A DNA stretch of 64,000 nucleotides from contig OZ037934.1 of the NCBI GenBank assembly GCA_964035575.1, positions 310,001 to 374,000 of the forward strand. The letters are read 5' to 3'. The position numbers and the translations under genes are program-made. Position 1 is the first letter of the stretch. Each line of letters opens with the position of its first letter. The notes beneath the pieces were generated by a model. That model saw only the letters and a list, made by a program, of their open reading frames with translations, did not search any database and was not told where the DNA came from. Shown piece by piece: positions 17,409-27,925 of the stretch. Source of the stretch: Rhynchopus sp. YZ270_cl-10. Lineage: Eukaryota; Euglenozoa; Diplonemea; Diplonemida; Diplonemidae.

Positions 17409-19109
17409 ATGCATTGGCGAGCATGCATGCTTGTCTGTTTTTTAATGTTTATAAGGGTTGATGTTGATGCCCGGTCTACCAGACGAGATCTCGAGGCTGT
17501 TGAACGGAATGGTGATGTATTTCGCATAAGCTCCTGCACCGGATCGAATCACAATGCACACAGCATAGCGTCTCTTAGCGAAGGCGGGTTTGTCGCTGTA
17601 TGGGTCTGCGCGAACAGCGTCTTTGCGCAGGTTTTTTCTGCACACCGTGAACCAGCGTTTTCAGAGGTGATCGTCTATCGGTTCCCGCATACAACCAACA
17701 CCACCTTCGTCACTGCAGCTCATGTCACCCCAATCCAAAAAGGTGATTCCACAAAAGGCGCCTTCACGGTCCTCTGGGAACAGATCGCAACGAACCAAGG
17801 CCTTCACGGGCGGGTCTTCACGCTCTCAGGGGAGCCGGTTGGGGAGACCCTTCTTATTAGCACAGAGGCGAATCATAGCAGGCGGGAGCTTGCCTGCGCC
17901 ACTTCGCTTGATGCTGCGGTGGTCACAACCTGGGTGGGGGAAAATGGTACCACGATATACGGACGAATTCATCGGTACACAGGGCAGGTCTGGGTGGCCT
18001 CGCCGATTGAGGTGTTGTTGATGGCTGAGGGAGGGCGTGCGGTGCATTCCCATAGCGTCGCGAGGTTGAGCAGATCAGGTGACGTCTTGGTGGTGGTCTG
18101 GAGCGAATCCGAATGGGAAGGCCCCACCGCGTCGGTAGTGAAGAAGGTAGTGATCACCGTCTCCGAACAGTTTTTTGTTGCAACTGCGGTAGAAGTTATC
18201 GGCAGTGGTGACAATGAAGAGCATACGTTCCCCCAGGTCTACGCAGCAGACCACGAAGGATACGCTGTGGCGTGGGAGGTGCAAAGTATTCCATTAGGTC
18301 GCGCTGTGCAGTTTTACCTCAAAGATGAAGACAACGTAGTTCAACAGCACACCATTGTGGACAAAAAGGGGCATCTCATGTGGTTTCCGAATATCCATCT
18401 TTTGGAGGAAGGTGTCTGGGTGGTGGCGTGGAATCAGTTGCAATGGAGCCCTGCGACGCTGAATGCGCTCCCAACCATTAGTGGCCGTCTCTTCCATGGA
18501 AATGGTGGTATGGCGGGAGAGGTATTCCAGCTTCCCTTAGAAACTTCGTTGGAAACTGCATCGTCGCATGGACCCCCAGGATTGGCATCATTAGGTGGAA
18601 ACAGATTTGTGGTTACATGGCAGAGAGAGCAAGACAGCGTGCACGGCCAAGAGCTCCAACCATCCCTCATCTCCGACACCGCGAGGTGGTCGCCCTATGT
18701 GTTTGTAGGCCTGCTTGCTACAGTCGCTTTAATTCTCTTTTTGCTGAGCATTGCCTTGACCACGAGGTATGGGGGTGACAGATGGCGGCGCGCGACTATG
18801 AAGAAAAAGGCTATGGTGCTGCCGGACAACGACGACGGGGAGGACGAGGAAGCGTACGCCGAGGAGCTAGCAAGCATTCCCAGAGAGAGCGAAGCGATGG
18901 ACCCCCCGAGGGGTGGGGTGTTAAAGAAAGGTAGAACGAGCGGGAGGGGCGAGGGAGGATCTAGAGATGATGCGTGTACGGGGAGTGCAGAAGGGGCCAA
19001 AGGGGAGGAGGGGCCAAAGGAAGGGCCCCCAGAAGATGTGCAGGTAAAACGCACGTCTTCAATCCTATCATTAGATCAAATTGGTACAGAGCACACCGAT
19101 TCGCAATGA
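17409..19109 (+). CDS. type I membrane protein with propeller-like ectodomain
   Basis: 566 codons. Residues 1-21 are a signal peptide. The ectodomain (22-425) has about six repeats of the type 'S..GGFVAVWV ... GRVFTLSGEPVGE', a pattern seen in beta-propeller proteins, with several N-x-S/T sites. A membrane span lies at about 427-449 (VFVGLLATVALILFLLSIAL), then a basic stop-transfer patch and a 115-residue acidic, Gly/Glu-rich cytoplasmic tail. The start is fixed by TTTTAG two bases upstream; Met 7 is an alternative. Likely a surface or flagellar-pocket receptor (inference). The gene at 31028-32689 shares this architecture and is probably related. Confidence 0.75.
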   Translation: MHWRACMLVCFLMFIRVDVDARSTRRDLEAVERNGDVFRISSCTGSNHNAHSIASLSEGGFVAVWVCANSVFAQVFSAHREPAFSEVIVYRFPHTTNTTFVTAAHVTPIQKGDSTKGAFTVLWEQIATNQGLHGRVFTLSGEPVGETLLISTEANHSRRELACATSLDAAVVTTWVGENGTTIYGRIHRYTGQVWVASPIEVLLMAEGGRAVHSHSVARLSRSGDVLVVVWSESEWEGPTASVVKKVVITVSEQFFVATAVEVIGSGDNEEHTFPQVYAADHEGYAVAWEVQSIPLGRAVQFYLKDEDNVVQQHTIVDKKGHLMWFPNIHLLEEGVWVVAWNQLQWSPATLNALPTISGRLFHGNGGMAGEVFQLPLETSLETASSHGPPGLASLGGNRFVVTWQREQDSVHGQELQPSLISDTARWSPYVFVGLLATVALILFLLSIALTTRYGGDRWRRATMKKKAMVLPDNDDGEDEEAYAEELASIPRESEAMDPPRGGVLKKGRTSGRGEGGSRDDACTGSAEGAKGEEGPKEGPPEDVQVKRTSSILSLDQIGTEHTDSQ

Positions 19110-19479
19110 GTTATTTTTGGGGGTTTTTTAGGGATAAAAAAAAATGGAATTTGGTTTGGGGTTATACTGATATACTCCTTTGGGCGGGGGGGGGGGGGTT
19201 TTTTTGGTCAGGTAAATAGTTTTAATTTTTTTTTTCGTCTTGTCTCCGATACTTCAGAGTGACAACAGCCAGAGTCTCGGTTGTGTGTGGTCCTTTCGAA
19301 GTTCAGGTTTTCCCCCCTTTTTCCATTCAGTCAGTACACCTCCAACAATCACTGATAAAATGGTTTGTTTTGTTGCTAAGATGATGTGAGTAAAAGCAAA
19401 TTCATATTTTTCAACTATTTTCTTTTTCTTGCTTTCTTGTGTGAATAAAGGGGTTTGGGCTACCTTGACCAACCCTTTT

Positions 19480-19560
19480 TTTCCCCCCGCGGAGTGTCAG
19501 TGCCCTGCGTCCCAGAGGCGTTTGCACTATCAACTTCACTTTTTTTTTTATTCTTTCTCC
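19480..19560 (+). repeat. family E module
   Basis: CCGCGGAGTGTCAGTGCCCT, then GCGTCCCAGAGGCGT hairpin, then GCACTATCAACTTCAC and a T tract. Other copies: 42509-42590 and 55596-55670. Confidence 0.6.
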
Positions 19561-20552
19561 TTCGTTTTGTTCAGGTAGCGTGTGTTTAATATTCTATTGT
19601 TCAGTATAGTCGAGAGAACAGCCTGTATAACGATGATGTCTTGCGACAGAATACTCACCTTCAGATAGTACTAGGGATTTTTTTAAAAAAAGCTGCTTAA
19701 GGTGTTGAAGACGACTTAACGTCTACACCTTCTGTAGCACAAAAGGTTTCGGCCAACGTTTGAGTACAAACCCTAGCTACCCTAAAAACACCCACTCAAG
19801 GTGAATGATTTAGGAGATTGTTGAAAAAAAAAAGTAGAGTTCATCCTCGGGTGTCAACTAATCCAAATTTTTTTTCAAAAAAATGCCGTTGGGGGTATTC
19901 GTCAGAGCCATCTCGTTGCGTTTTTTTTTCTTCTTCTTCCTCGACACAGAAACACCTTGCTTTTGTCAAGCAAAGTGTCCCTCACTCTCCCACCTCATCT
20001 CTCCCCACCTGATTTCAAAACCCGCAAAACTAAATTCGTCTCTAAAGGAGGAAAAGCCTTTATTGCCTTTTATTCATTCTCGTAAAAGTCGTTCTTTTGT
20101 TCAGTGTACAGTATTCCGTTTTTTTTCCCAATTTGCCCTCCCCTTTTATCCCTTTCTAACTTCCACATCTTTTCCCCACCCTTTTAAGGGTTACCGATCA
20201 AGCGAGGGTCATTTTGTATGACACCACAGGGACAAACCCACATATGGGTGACTCAGGTATATGCATGTACACCATATTTTTCCGAAAAAAGCATTTTTTT
20301 TTTTTTTTTTTTGCGAGTTGTTTTTTTCCCCAATGGATGTCCAAGTATGTCTAGGGGAGGAAGGGGAACGACGGTGAAGTAAATGGTTTCACTTTGTGGT
20401 TTCCTTGTTGGAGCTATAGGGTGAAGTCAAAACCTGATGAAGGTGTTGCTTTTTGCTTTTTTCCCCCTTTTTTTTTTGTTTTGTCCGTCGTCTTCCATTC
20501 CGACCTTACCCAAAAAAGGGGTAGAAAACTTATAAGAAAATTAAAATAAGAT

Positions 20553-20745
20553 AACAGAGTTCATCCTCAGTGAGGGTTCTACACTGATACGACGAAGTTT
20601 TCAAAAAAACGCGTGCCGACCATCAATACGGTGGCATCCTGTTGTAGAATGAGCAAAGATAAATAAATTAACGTTACGTAACAGCGTTTTGTATAGTGGA
20701 GCACATCCTCAGGTGTCTACACTAATATAACCAAAATTTCAAATA
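20553..20745 (+). repeat. two family H repeats
   Basis: Each copy runs TTCATCCTC or ACATCCTC, a short GTCTACAC or TTCTACAC box, then ACTGATACGACG or ACTAATATAACC and an A-rich tail after AGTTTTC or AATTTC. Related copies: 19833, 54988, 63382. Confidence 0.5.
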
Positions 20746-20916
20746 ATGATTGCTCTTGTAATGTTAGAATCGTTTTACGTATAGTAGGCACCCATATGCA
20801 AAAAAGCTGATCAAACTAGTTTGATTTGAGATGAGAAGGAGGGGATTTGTACACAGCGATGAAGAACACCGAGAGTGTCGTTGGTGTACCATCGCTTTTT
20901 TTTTCTATTGATACCA

Positions 20917-20975
20917 CGGTACACTGTTCACGGGCTGTTGTATTTCAAGTTTTGGTTTTGTTTTTTTTTTGTTTT
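20917..20975 (+). repeat. family B module
   Basis: GGTACACTGTTCACGGGCTG then TTGTATTTCAAG and a T/G tract; nearly identical to the core of the copy at 4136-4225. Confidence 0.6.
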
Positions 20976-21070
20976 GTTTTCCCGAAACAACTGTCTTGTT
21001 GTGACGAAGAGACAGCCAACCTTCAAATACAGCGTGTTCCAGCACGATAACAATACTGTCCTACGACTAA

Positions 21071-21125
21071 AAGATGTGTGTGCACGAGAGGCACATTCAT
21101 CTTTTCAAGCTTTCTTCCTTTTTGT
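21071..21125 (+). repeat. family C hairpin module
   Basis: Outer arms AAAAGATG and CATCTTTT, inner GTGC and GCAC, loop ACGAGAG: the same loop and outer stem as family A but a different inner stem. It is followed by CAAGC and a pyrimidine tract. Confidence 0.7.
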
Positions 21126-22041
21126 TTGTTTGTGTACAACCACGATGTGACCTCGTTGCGTCTCTATTCAGCAAGTGGAACCAGCCTTTTTCATTGGGTG
21201 ATTTCCCTCTCTCGTTTCTTCTTTTTTGCGTGCATCCGGGAGGCCTCTCTCCTCCTCATGACAGTGTAGTAAATGGATTGTCTTGTGGTTATACCTTAGG
21301 GCTTCACAGATTGGCTTAGCGGTGAAACCATCAAATAAAAAACCACAAATCAAAAGACATTTACTTCACCGTCGTGCAGCCTTAACACAGACGGCGTGGT
21401 CTGCAACTCACTCCACCCCCTCTTCCATTTATATTCATCACTGCGGTACCAATGCACAAAAGCATTGTGAAAGTCTGTCCCCCTCAGCCCCCTCCCCCCC
21501 AGCCTGTTATTGCTGGACGCTGAGTCTTAGGTACATTTTTTTTTCCCCACAACCTTCCCTTCACCCCCCCCCTGTTCTCATGTTCTCTTTTAAAAATGTG
21601 AAAAGAAGACAAAAAATTGGACATTTTTTCTTTCTACCTTTTTAAAAACGGATATACTGTCTGTGTACTCCTCGTAACAAGAACAGGGAAACTGTCCCCA
21701 CTGCCTTGAAGTGGTGTGGAACCCCCAACGTAGAACAACAAGAAAACGTGGTCAGAGGCAGTATCAGGGTCAAATGCTTGCGCTAGACTAGACCCGCCTA
21801 CACTGTAGGTATTCGTATTCTTTTTTTTCCCCCCCCGGCCAATATTGAGTACAGACCCTATTAGCCCCAAGTGGGTTCTTAGGTGATTGTCGACACAACA
21901 CAACAAAAAACCCCTACGCGCCTTTGTGCCAGAACCTTCTTTCAGGGAAAACAAATGTGGATGCAAATATCCCTCTGGCTTCGCTGAAAAGAAGGTGTAC
22001 GGCGGAGGACGCTGTGGGGTTTCCTTTACGATTCGCCAATA

Positions 22042-22100
22042 AAGGTGACAAATAAAAAGCACAGAGAGGCTTGCGGTCATCTTACAATTTTTTTTTTCCC
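22042..22100 (+). repeat. family A module
   Basis: AAGGTGAC, a lengthened middle (AAATAAAAAGC), loop ACAGAGAG, GCTTGCG, then GTCATCTT and a T/C tract. The outer stem is intact. Confidence 0.6.
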
Positions 22101-22122
22101 TTTTTTTTTTTTCACATTTTTC

Positions 22123-22825
22123 ACTCAGGGTCCTCAGCCTGCACCCCCCTCTGGGAATTTTAGGGGTGCAAAAAATTTTCTGTACAAAACCCTTCAGAAA
22201 AGTCCATTCCGAGCTTTCTCCCCACACAAGCGGTCGTCGCGCGCGCTTCGCGCGCGCTCCTCCCTGACAAAGTTGGAAGAGGTGCGAAAATTCACGGGAA
22301 AATGGGGAAACCAGGGCCTGACGCTATTTTTTGGGTTTTTGTGAAATCGTGGGAGGCTCAAAAAAATTTTCCCGCGCCCGTTTTTTATTTCACATTGGGG
22401 TGTCTTTCCGCGAGCGAAGCGAGCGGAAAAAATTTTAAGGTGTACCTCCGCGAGCGCAGCGAGCGGAAAATTTCACTCAGTACTCATGCATAAAACGAAA
22501 TACACTTCCACATAACTTCGCTTGCTTTCCTGGAACTGCTAAAGGTGGCGACAATCGCAGGGAGCATCCCTGGCACCACTTTCACACATTGTGAGTGTGA
22601 CAGCCACCGAGTGGTGCTTGGCTGTGTCCGTTTTGGTACTGACGAAAAGCCAGAGAATCCCTGCTGAAGCCTGAAATCCCCCCTCAAAAAATTTTTTTCG
22701 TCCCAAAAAAACTTTTTTTTTTTTTGGGGGGGTGCAAAAATATTTTTTGCACCCCCCCGAATTTTGTTTTTTTTTTTTTTTGGGTGCAAAAAAATTTTTT
22801 TGCACCCCCTTGAGGACCCTGTTTT
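22123..22825. repeat. inverted-repeat block with nested GC and AT hairpins
   Basis: Bounded by CAGGGTCCTCA (22127) and TGAGGACCCTG (22811). Inside are a GCGCGCGC / TTCGCGCGCG hairpin (about 22232-22255), two CCGCGAGCG ... CGAGCGG palindromes (22408, 22449), and two back-to-back perfect hairpins with GGGGTGCAAAAA / TTTTTGCACCCC arms (22727-22760 and 22780-22808). No gene is recognised. Confidence 0.6.
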
Positions 22826-25004
22826 CACTTCCCGTTTTAAAACGAAACGTGGAAATATGTGTGGAGGACACACAAGACTACCTTGTCTACTCCCCACTCC
22901 CCTTGATTCGTAGATTTTTTTTCCTTCTTTTTTTCCCCTTTTTTTTTGCATGCTGCCTCCGGGCTTAGGGTTCTTTCTTCGTTTTCTTTCTCGTAAAAAA
23001 AAATGGTATTTTTGTGTGTGTGTGCTGTTTTGTTTTGTTTTGTTTTTTTCTGTTCCGTTCCTGTTTTTTTTCTCCACCTTTCGTTTTTCACCTACCCGCC
23101 AAATCCCTAGAATATCCAAGAAAACTACAAAAAAAAATACCTCAAAAACTGCATTCCTGATGCTTGCGTTACAAAAAGAAAACTTAAAAATACATCCCCT
23201 TGCTGCGTGCAAACCAGCGACATTTCGAGCGACCTACTGCGCACAGACCACATTGCGTGGTACAGTTATCGGATTTATCAAAAAAAAAAAACAACAAAAA
23301 AGACAGCCTTTCCCAGCAATGCACTTTTGGTGCTTTGTGCATTTCATGAGATCTCAGTTCGTTTTTTTTACCCCCCTTAAAATCAAATGTTGACAGAGGA
23401 GACATGATGTGCCGCCGGAAGGAAAGGGCTTGTTTTCTTTGGGAGATCCCCAGCGTATTTCAGCGCGATAACGACAGTAGTAAAAATTGTGTATGTGTGT
23501 GCACATGAGGAGTCATTCATATTGTTCAAGCGTTTTCTTTTTTTACCCCTCCTTTTTTCTCTCCTTTTTTCTCTATTCCTCTCAACACGACAAAGCGATC
23601 ATAAAAAGCATCTCTTGTTACTCTCTTTTCTTCATAAGGTGGCTATACACGATGGACAATGACCCTGTACCTCGGGCAACACGCTAGGAAAAATGAGTTT
23701 TGTGCGTTTTTTTTTAGCAGGAAAAGAGAGCGAGCCAAAAGCAGGTCTGCGATGCTCCTAAATGACCTAGGCTGCATGATTTCGTGTCAGGCCATGTTAC
23801 AACACGATTTCCATACCGTATTTTATTTTGCACATTACCAAAGTTAGCATGATTCCGTAACAAAGGAACATAGTTATGTACCCGGGGTCACATGGTCATA
23901 GTATTGTTGTCTAGCTACCCAGTCTTTTTTGTCATGCCCTCTCCTCAGTGCGTTTTTTTTCCATGGTAGGGAAAATATTTTCCCGTACCAAAACCCATCG
24001 CGAAAAGTGGGTGTTTTACTTCTTTGGTTGGGGTGGCTGAAGTGGGGGGTGATTTGCACTTTTCTTGCGCACTTCTTGCGTACTTTGTGCACCCTCCTCT
24101 CCATTCCTGCACCTATTCGTTTCTTTATTTTCTCAGCAGAGAACCAGTACCTGCGTCCGCCGATGAACGGTGAGGCGTTTGCACTTTCAACTTCTCTTTG
24201 TTTTCTTTTACTAAAACTTTTTCTCTATTTTTCTGCGGGAAAAGCAGTGGACTTCTTCTGCCTATCACACAAGCATTTTTTTTTAAAGGGGAGAAAATGT
24301 ACAACGTAGATTATGCACTGCAAGCTTGTTTTCTGGATAGTGAAAGACTGTCTGAATGACGGCTGCACTAAACCAAACAGATTATCAAAAGAAATTCTTT
24401 TAAAATCCTTTTTTCTTTTTTAGGCCTTTGAGATATTTATGTGACCCTAGTGTTGCAGATATGGCCTGTTTCTTTTCTGTTCTTTTCTTTTGTTGCGGAC
24501 AGGTAAGGGGAGTATGGAAGTGGGGGGAAAATAAATATTTGGCTCGTTGATGGTTTAGGTACATCAAGTACCAGTCTATTGCCTCCGTTGCCGTATTTTT
24601 CCCCTCGCCCCCTCCCCGCCCCCGCCACCAAAGCGTTCACAAAACGCAAAAAAATAACAAAAAAAAAAAAAAAATTGATCAAGCCCATTCAAATCTCCCT
24701 TTTGAGGGTAAGGATGAGGTAGTGTGAGTGTCCACGGAAGGAAATGAACAAAGTGGCCTTTTTTTTTATATTTTTTTGTTGGAGAAAAAAAATGTTACAT
24801 CATCCCCGATAAGGTTGTCCTTCCCAATCCCCTTAGATACTCCGAAGGCGAATTCGGATTCGTCCTATTAGGACTGTATGTGGATCCGAATATAGGGCGA
24901 ATATGATTCTCGTTCATGCCCTCTTTAGGGCACCTATGTCTGCACACAGGAGCCCTTGCTCCAATTGTGCACGCATTGCTTTCGATGTACTTTATGGGGA
25001 CAAA

Positions 25005-25037
<33 letters not shown>

Positions 25038-25212
25038 GGGAAAACGACCTTTTCTTGTGCTTTCATCCGGATGGCTGGCATCGTACGTGGGTCAGTCGGA
25101 GTTTCCTGCATTAATAACCGGTAGACAGATCCGAGAGTTTTGCTAATCTGTCTCGTGTCTCTCTGCTCTCTGGGATGAGGTGTGCTGTCTGTAAGCGGCC
25201 TCGTCTCCCCCC
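22826..25212. other. gene-free T-rich spacer
   Basis: Holds long T and A tracts, a family C-like copy near 23488, a clear family D copy (24139-24205), a half U palindrome (24836-24905) and a family F copy (25055-25125). Open frames here are simple-sequence artefacts. Confidence 0.55.
24139..24205 (+). repeat. family D module
   Basis: GAGAACCAGTACCTGCG, a CGCC / GGCG stem around GATGAACGGTGA, then TTTGCACTTTCAACTTCTC. The loop end ACGGTGAG resembles ACGAGAG of families A-C. Other copies: 27050, 29565, 51553, 54116, 56119. Confidence 0.65.
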
Positions 25213-25710
25213 CAGACTGCAGACTAATTTTTTCATTTAATTACTTACCATACCACCCCGATATTTTTGAAAAATGGCCCCACGTATTAGTGACCGGGCT
25301 CATATTTTTCAAAATTTAAGTGGTCAAAAAATTGTCAAATTTTCGAGATTGACCCCACCACTGCACGGGCGGATCCCAAAAATGCAAATAAGGACCCTTT
25401 TCCACAACCTTCCTTCACCCCCCGCTGTAGGGTAACCGAAGGTGAAGTCAATATTACAAACCCGGATTTTGAGGAAATTTTTGGCCGAAAATCGGCCCCA
25501 GCTATTAGTGACCGGGCTCATATTGTCCAAAATTTAAGTCAGGGTACCGAAACTTTTTTTTTTTGTAAGCGTCACCGCCCGCACTTTTTTTTGGATTTTG
25601 CGAAAAAAAAATTATGAAGAAAAAAAAATTATGCAGGTGTTTTTTCTACTGGGGGGGGGGGAAGCTGGTGTCGGTGACGATTCACCTGCAAGGGAAACGC
25701 TTCGAGAACG

Positions 25711-26078
25711 TGTACTGTACTGTACTGTACTGTACTGTACTGTACTGTACTGTACTGTACTGTACTGTACTGTACTGTACTGTACTGTACTGTACTGTAC
25801 TGTACTGTACTGTACTGTACTGTACTGTACTGTACTGTACTGTACTGTACTGTACTGTACTGTACTGTACTGTACTGTACTGTACTGTACTGTACTGTAC
25901 TGTACTGTACTGTACTGTACTGTACTGTACTGTACTGTACTGTACTGTACTGTACTGTACTGTACTGTACTGTACTGTACTGTACTGTACTGTACTGTAC
26001 TGTACTGTACTGTACTGTACTGTACTGTACTGTACTGTACTGTACTGTACTGTACTGTACTGTACTGTACTGTACTGT
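25711..26078. repeat. TGTAC pentanucleotide satellite
   Basis: About 73 perfect tandem units of TGTAC with no interruption. The reading frames across it (Tyr-Cys-Thr-Val-Leu repeats) are artefacts of the 5-base period, not genes. Perfection implies recent expansion. Confidence 0.95.
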
Positions 26079-26131
26079 GTTTTGACCATCTGGGGGTACC
26101 AAATACACGTTTTTGTATAACCCCTCCCCAA

Positions 26132-26320
26132 GTGTACAGTGTGTACAGTGTGTACAGTGTGTACAGTGTGTACAGTGTGTACAGTGTGTACAGTGTGTAC
26201 AGTGTGTACAGTGTGTACAGTGTGTACAGTGTGTACAGTGTGTACAGTGTGTACAGTGTGTACAGTGTGTACAGTGTGTACAGTGTGTACAGTGTGTACA
26301 GTGTGTACAGTGTACAGTGT
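26132..26320. repeat. GTGTACAGT nonanucleotide satellite
   Basis: About 20 near-perfect units of 9 bases. The core TGTAC is shared with the neighbouring pentanucleotide array, so the two probably have a common seed. Frames across it are artefacts. Confidence 0.95.
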
Positions 26321-26988
26321 ATTGTACAGTGAATTTTTTCTATAGGTCAACAACTTGGCCATTTCTGCAAAATGACCCCACCACTTCCTGGGATTGGCTC
26401 AAAAATGCAAATGCCAGCGTTTTCCTTCACATTCCCGCAAACCTTGAAAAATCTTGACACACCAAAAACACCTGCATATTTTTTTTTCCCTACCATAATT
26501 TTTTTTTCTTCATAATTTTTTTTCCCGCACGCCCGCACTTTTTTTGGAGATGTGCCGGGACGCTTACAAAAAAAAAAAGTTTCGGTACCCTCATTAAAAT
26601 TTTGTCCATTTTTCCAGATTGACCCCACCACTGACTGGGATTGGCTCAAAAATGCAAATAACGGCGTTTTCGCCTGTATTGTTGGTTACGAAACCCCGTG
26701 CAGACTAGCCATTTAATTAATTACTTACCCGACCCCCCAATCCTTAGTCTGCAGACTGCTCCCCCCTCCATTTTTTTTTATACCTACAAAAGCGTAGCTT
26801 CAAAGAGAAAGAGTTACTCCGATACGGCCAAATCACCCCCTCCTCCAAACAGGGTAATTGAGCAATCAACGAAAAATCCCCCTTTTTTCCCCCCTTTTAC
26901 TTTACCTATCAGAGGTACTATTTCCCTTCAATTGATCAAAGTGACTACGTATGAAAGGCGTATGCCCTTCTCATAGTTTTAGGGGTTT

Positions 26989-27590
26989 GTACTTTCAACT
27001 TCTCTTTTTTTAAAATATGTGTACACAAGGTATATTCATCTTTCAACCTTTCTTTCAGTGCAGTCCGCCTACGTACGGTGAGGCGTTTGCACTTTCAACG
27101 TAGTTCTTTCTTTCTTATTAACTTTTTTTTTATTGATTCTATAACGGAGACAAGAACCTCGGTAAGTGATGGTTGTCAAAACAACTAAAACAGGAGGAGG
27201 AAAAAACACTACATCAACGTGTAGTGGGCAACGATGGCCTTCGAAGGGTGAACTGCGCTAATCAAGTTTATTTCTTAAAAAATTGGTGTTACCGAACACC
27301 TGCCGAGGACATGTCAAGGACCTGTCAATATAGGGGGGGTGTGTCATTTTAGCACACCCCCCACTGTCGGGGACATGTCAAGGACCTGTCAATATGGGCC
27401 CTTTCGGGAACACCAAAAATAGGAAAAAAAATAATATCCCTACCCCAGGTTAGGCGGTGTTGTCAAACACAGCACAGAAAAGAAAAGAAAAGAAATCAAC
27501 AAAGCAAAGGCTACCGGCAATACAAAAAAAACGAACTACCCCCTCTTCCCTTCTTTCTTAGGTCGTTTTGGTGCCACTCTGTGTATATTA
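26989..27590. repeat. left flank of rearranged segmental duplication
   Basis: Block a (26989-27117, includes C and D modules) and block c (27466-27590) recur in direct orientation at 29499-29626 and 29885-30010. Block b (27143-27280) recurs inverted at 29655-29801. Block d (27618-27705) recurs at 29355-29415. Confidence 0.75.
27290..27415 (+). repeat. family Q repeat, duplicated core
   Basis: Two copies of GGACATGTCAAGGACCTGTC with CAATATAGGG or CAATATGGGC between the flanks; related to the blocks at 6545 and 35240. Confidence 0.5.
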
Positions 27591-27707
27591 CTTCTGTAGT
27601 TGAGACTCATAGTTCTCACCCGCTTCGTCCCTCCCGATAGCAGTGAGCAAACGTGCTGAGTTTCCTCCCCAAGTAAACCTGTTTTATATTTTGACGGCGT
27701 TGACAGT

Positions 27708-27711
<4 letters not shown>

Positions 27712-27750
<39 letters not shown>
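27712..27750. repeat. AG dinucleotide microsatellite
   Basis: About 19 AG units just upstream of the ubiquitin-like/WD gene; absent from the duplicated block d downstream. Confidence 0.9.
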
Positions 27751-27752
<2 letters not shown>

Positions 27753-27925
27753 AGGTGATCTTGCCTGGTCGGGAGGGTCAGGGAACAGAGGTGTGTCTGG
27801 GTTGCTTTGTTGGCGTCTATCGGAGGCTTCCATATCAATGTGAGCGCAGTGTTGCCTTCCCATTCTTTGAATGTCGTCGACGTCATACAATACATCACAT
27901 CAAACACAACAGACCCCTTAACAAT

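Larger units (their letters stand above)
19110..22040. other. gene-free region with E, H, B, C and J repeats
   Basis: Holds a family E copy (19480-19560), family H copies (19833, 20553, 20698: core TCCTCAGGTGTCTACACTAA or similar), a B copy (20917), a perfect family C hairpin (21071-21110) and a J copy (21838). Frames in this stretch are low-complexity or lie in T tracts; no gene is supported. Confidence 0.6.
25213..26760. mobile_element. 1.5 kb foldback element with two satellites in its loop
   Basis: The outer ends are CAGACTGCAGACTAA and TTAGTCTGCAGACTG. The arms also pair internally: AGGGTACCGAAAC (25545) with GTTTCGGTACCC (about 26577), GTAAGCGTC with GACGCTTAC, and GCAGGTGTTTTT with AAAAACACCTGC. 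A 'CCCCACCACTG' block occurs in each arm and near the GGGCCA satellite at 50.4-51.1 kb. No protein is encoded; size and shape suggest a non-autonomous foldback transposon. Confidence 0.7.

Noticed and set aside
21634-23212. Minus-strand frames of 197 and 242 codons
   Set aside because: Mostly poly-Lys/Phe from A/T tracts and hairpin repeats; no domain.
25598-26457. Long frames on both strands across the TGTAC and GTGTACAGT arrays
   Set aside because: They arise only because the repeat units contain no stop in those frames; no codon structure outside the arrays.
27755-27925. N-terminal extension of the ubiquitin-like/WD protein
   Set aside because: Composition is not protein-like, and the ubiquitin-like fold begins right at the ATG pair 27926/27929.
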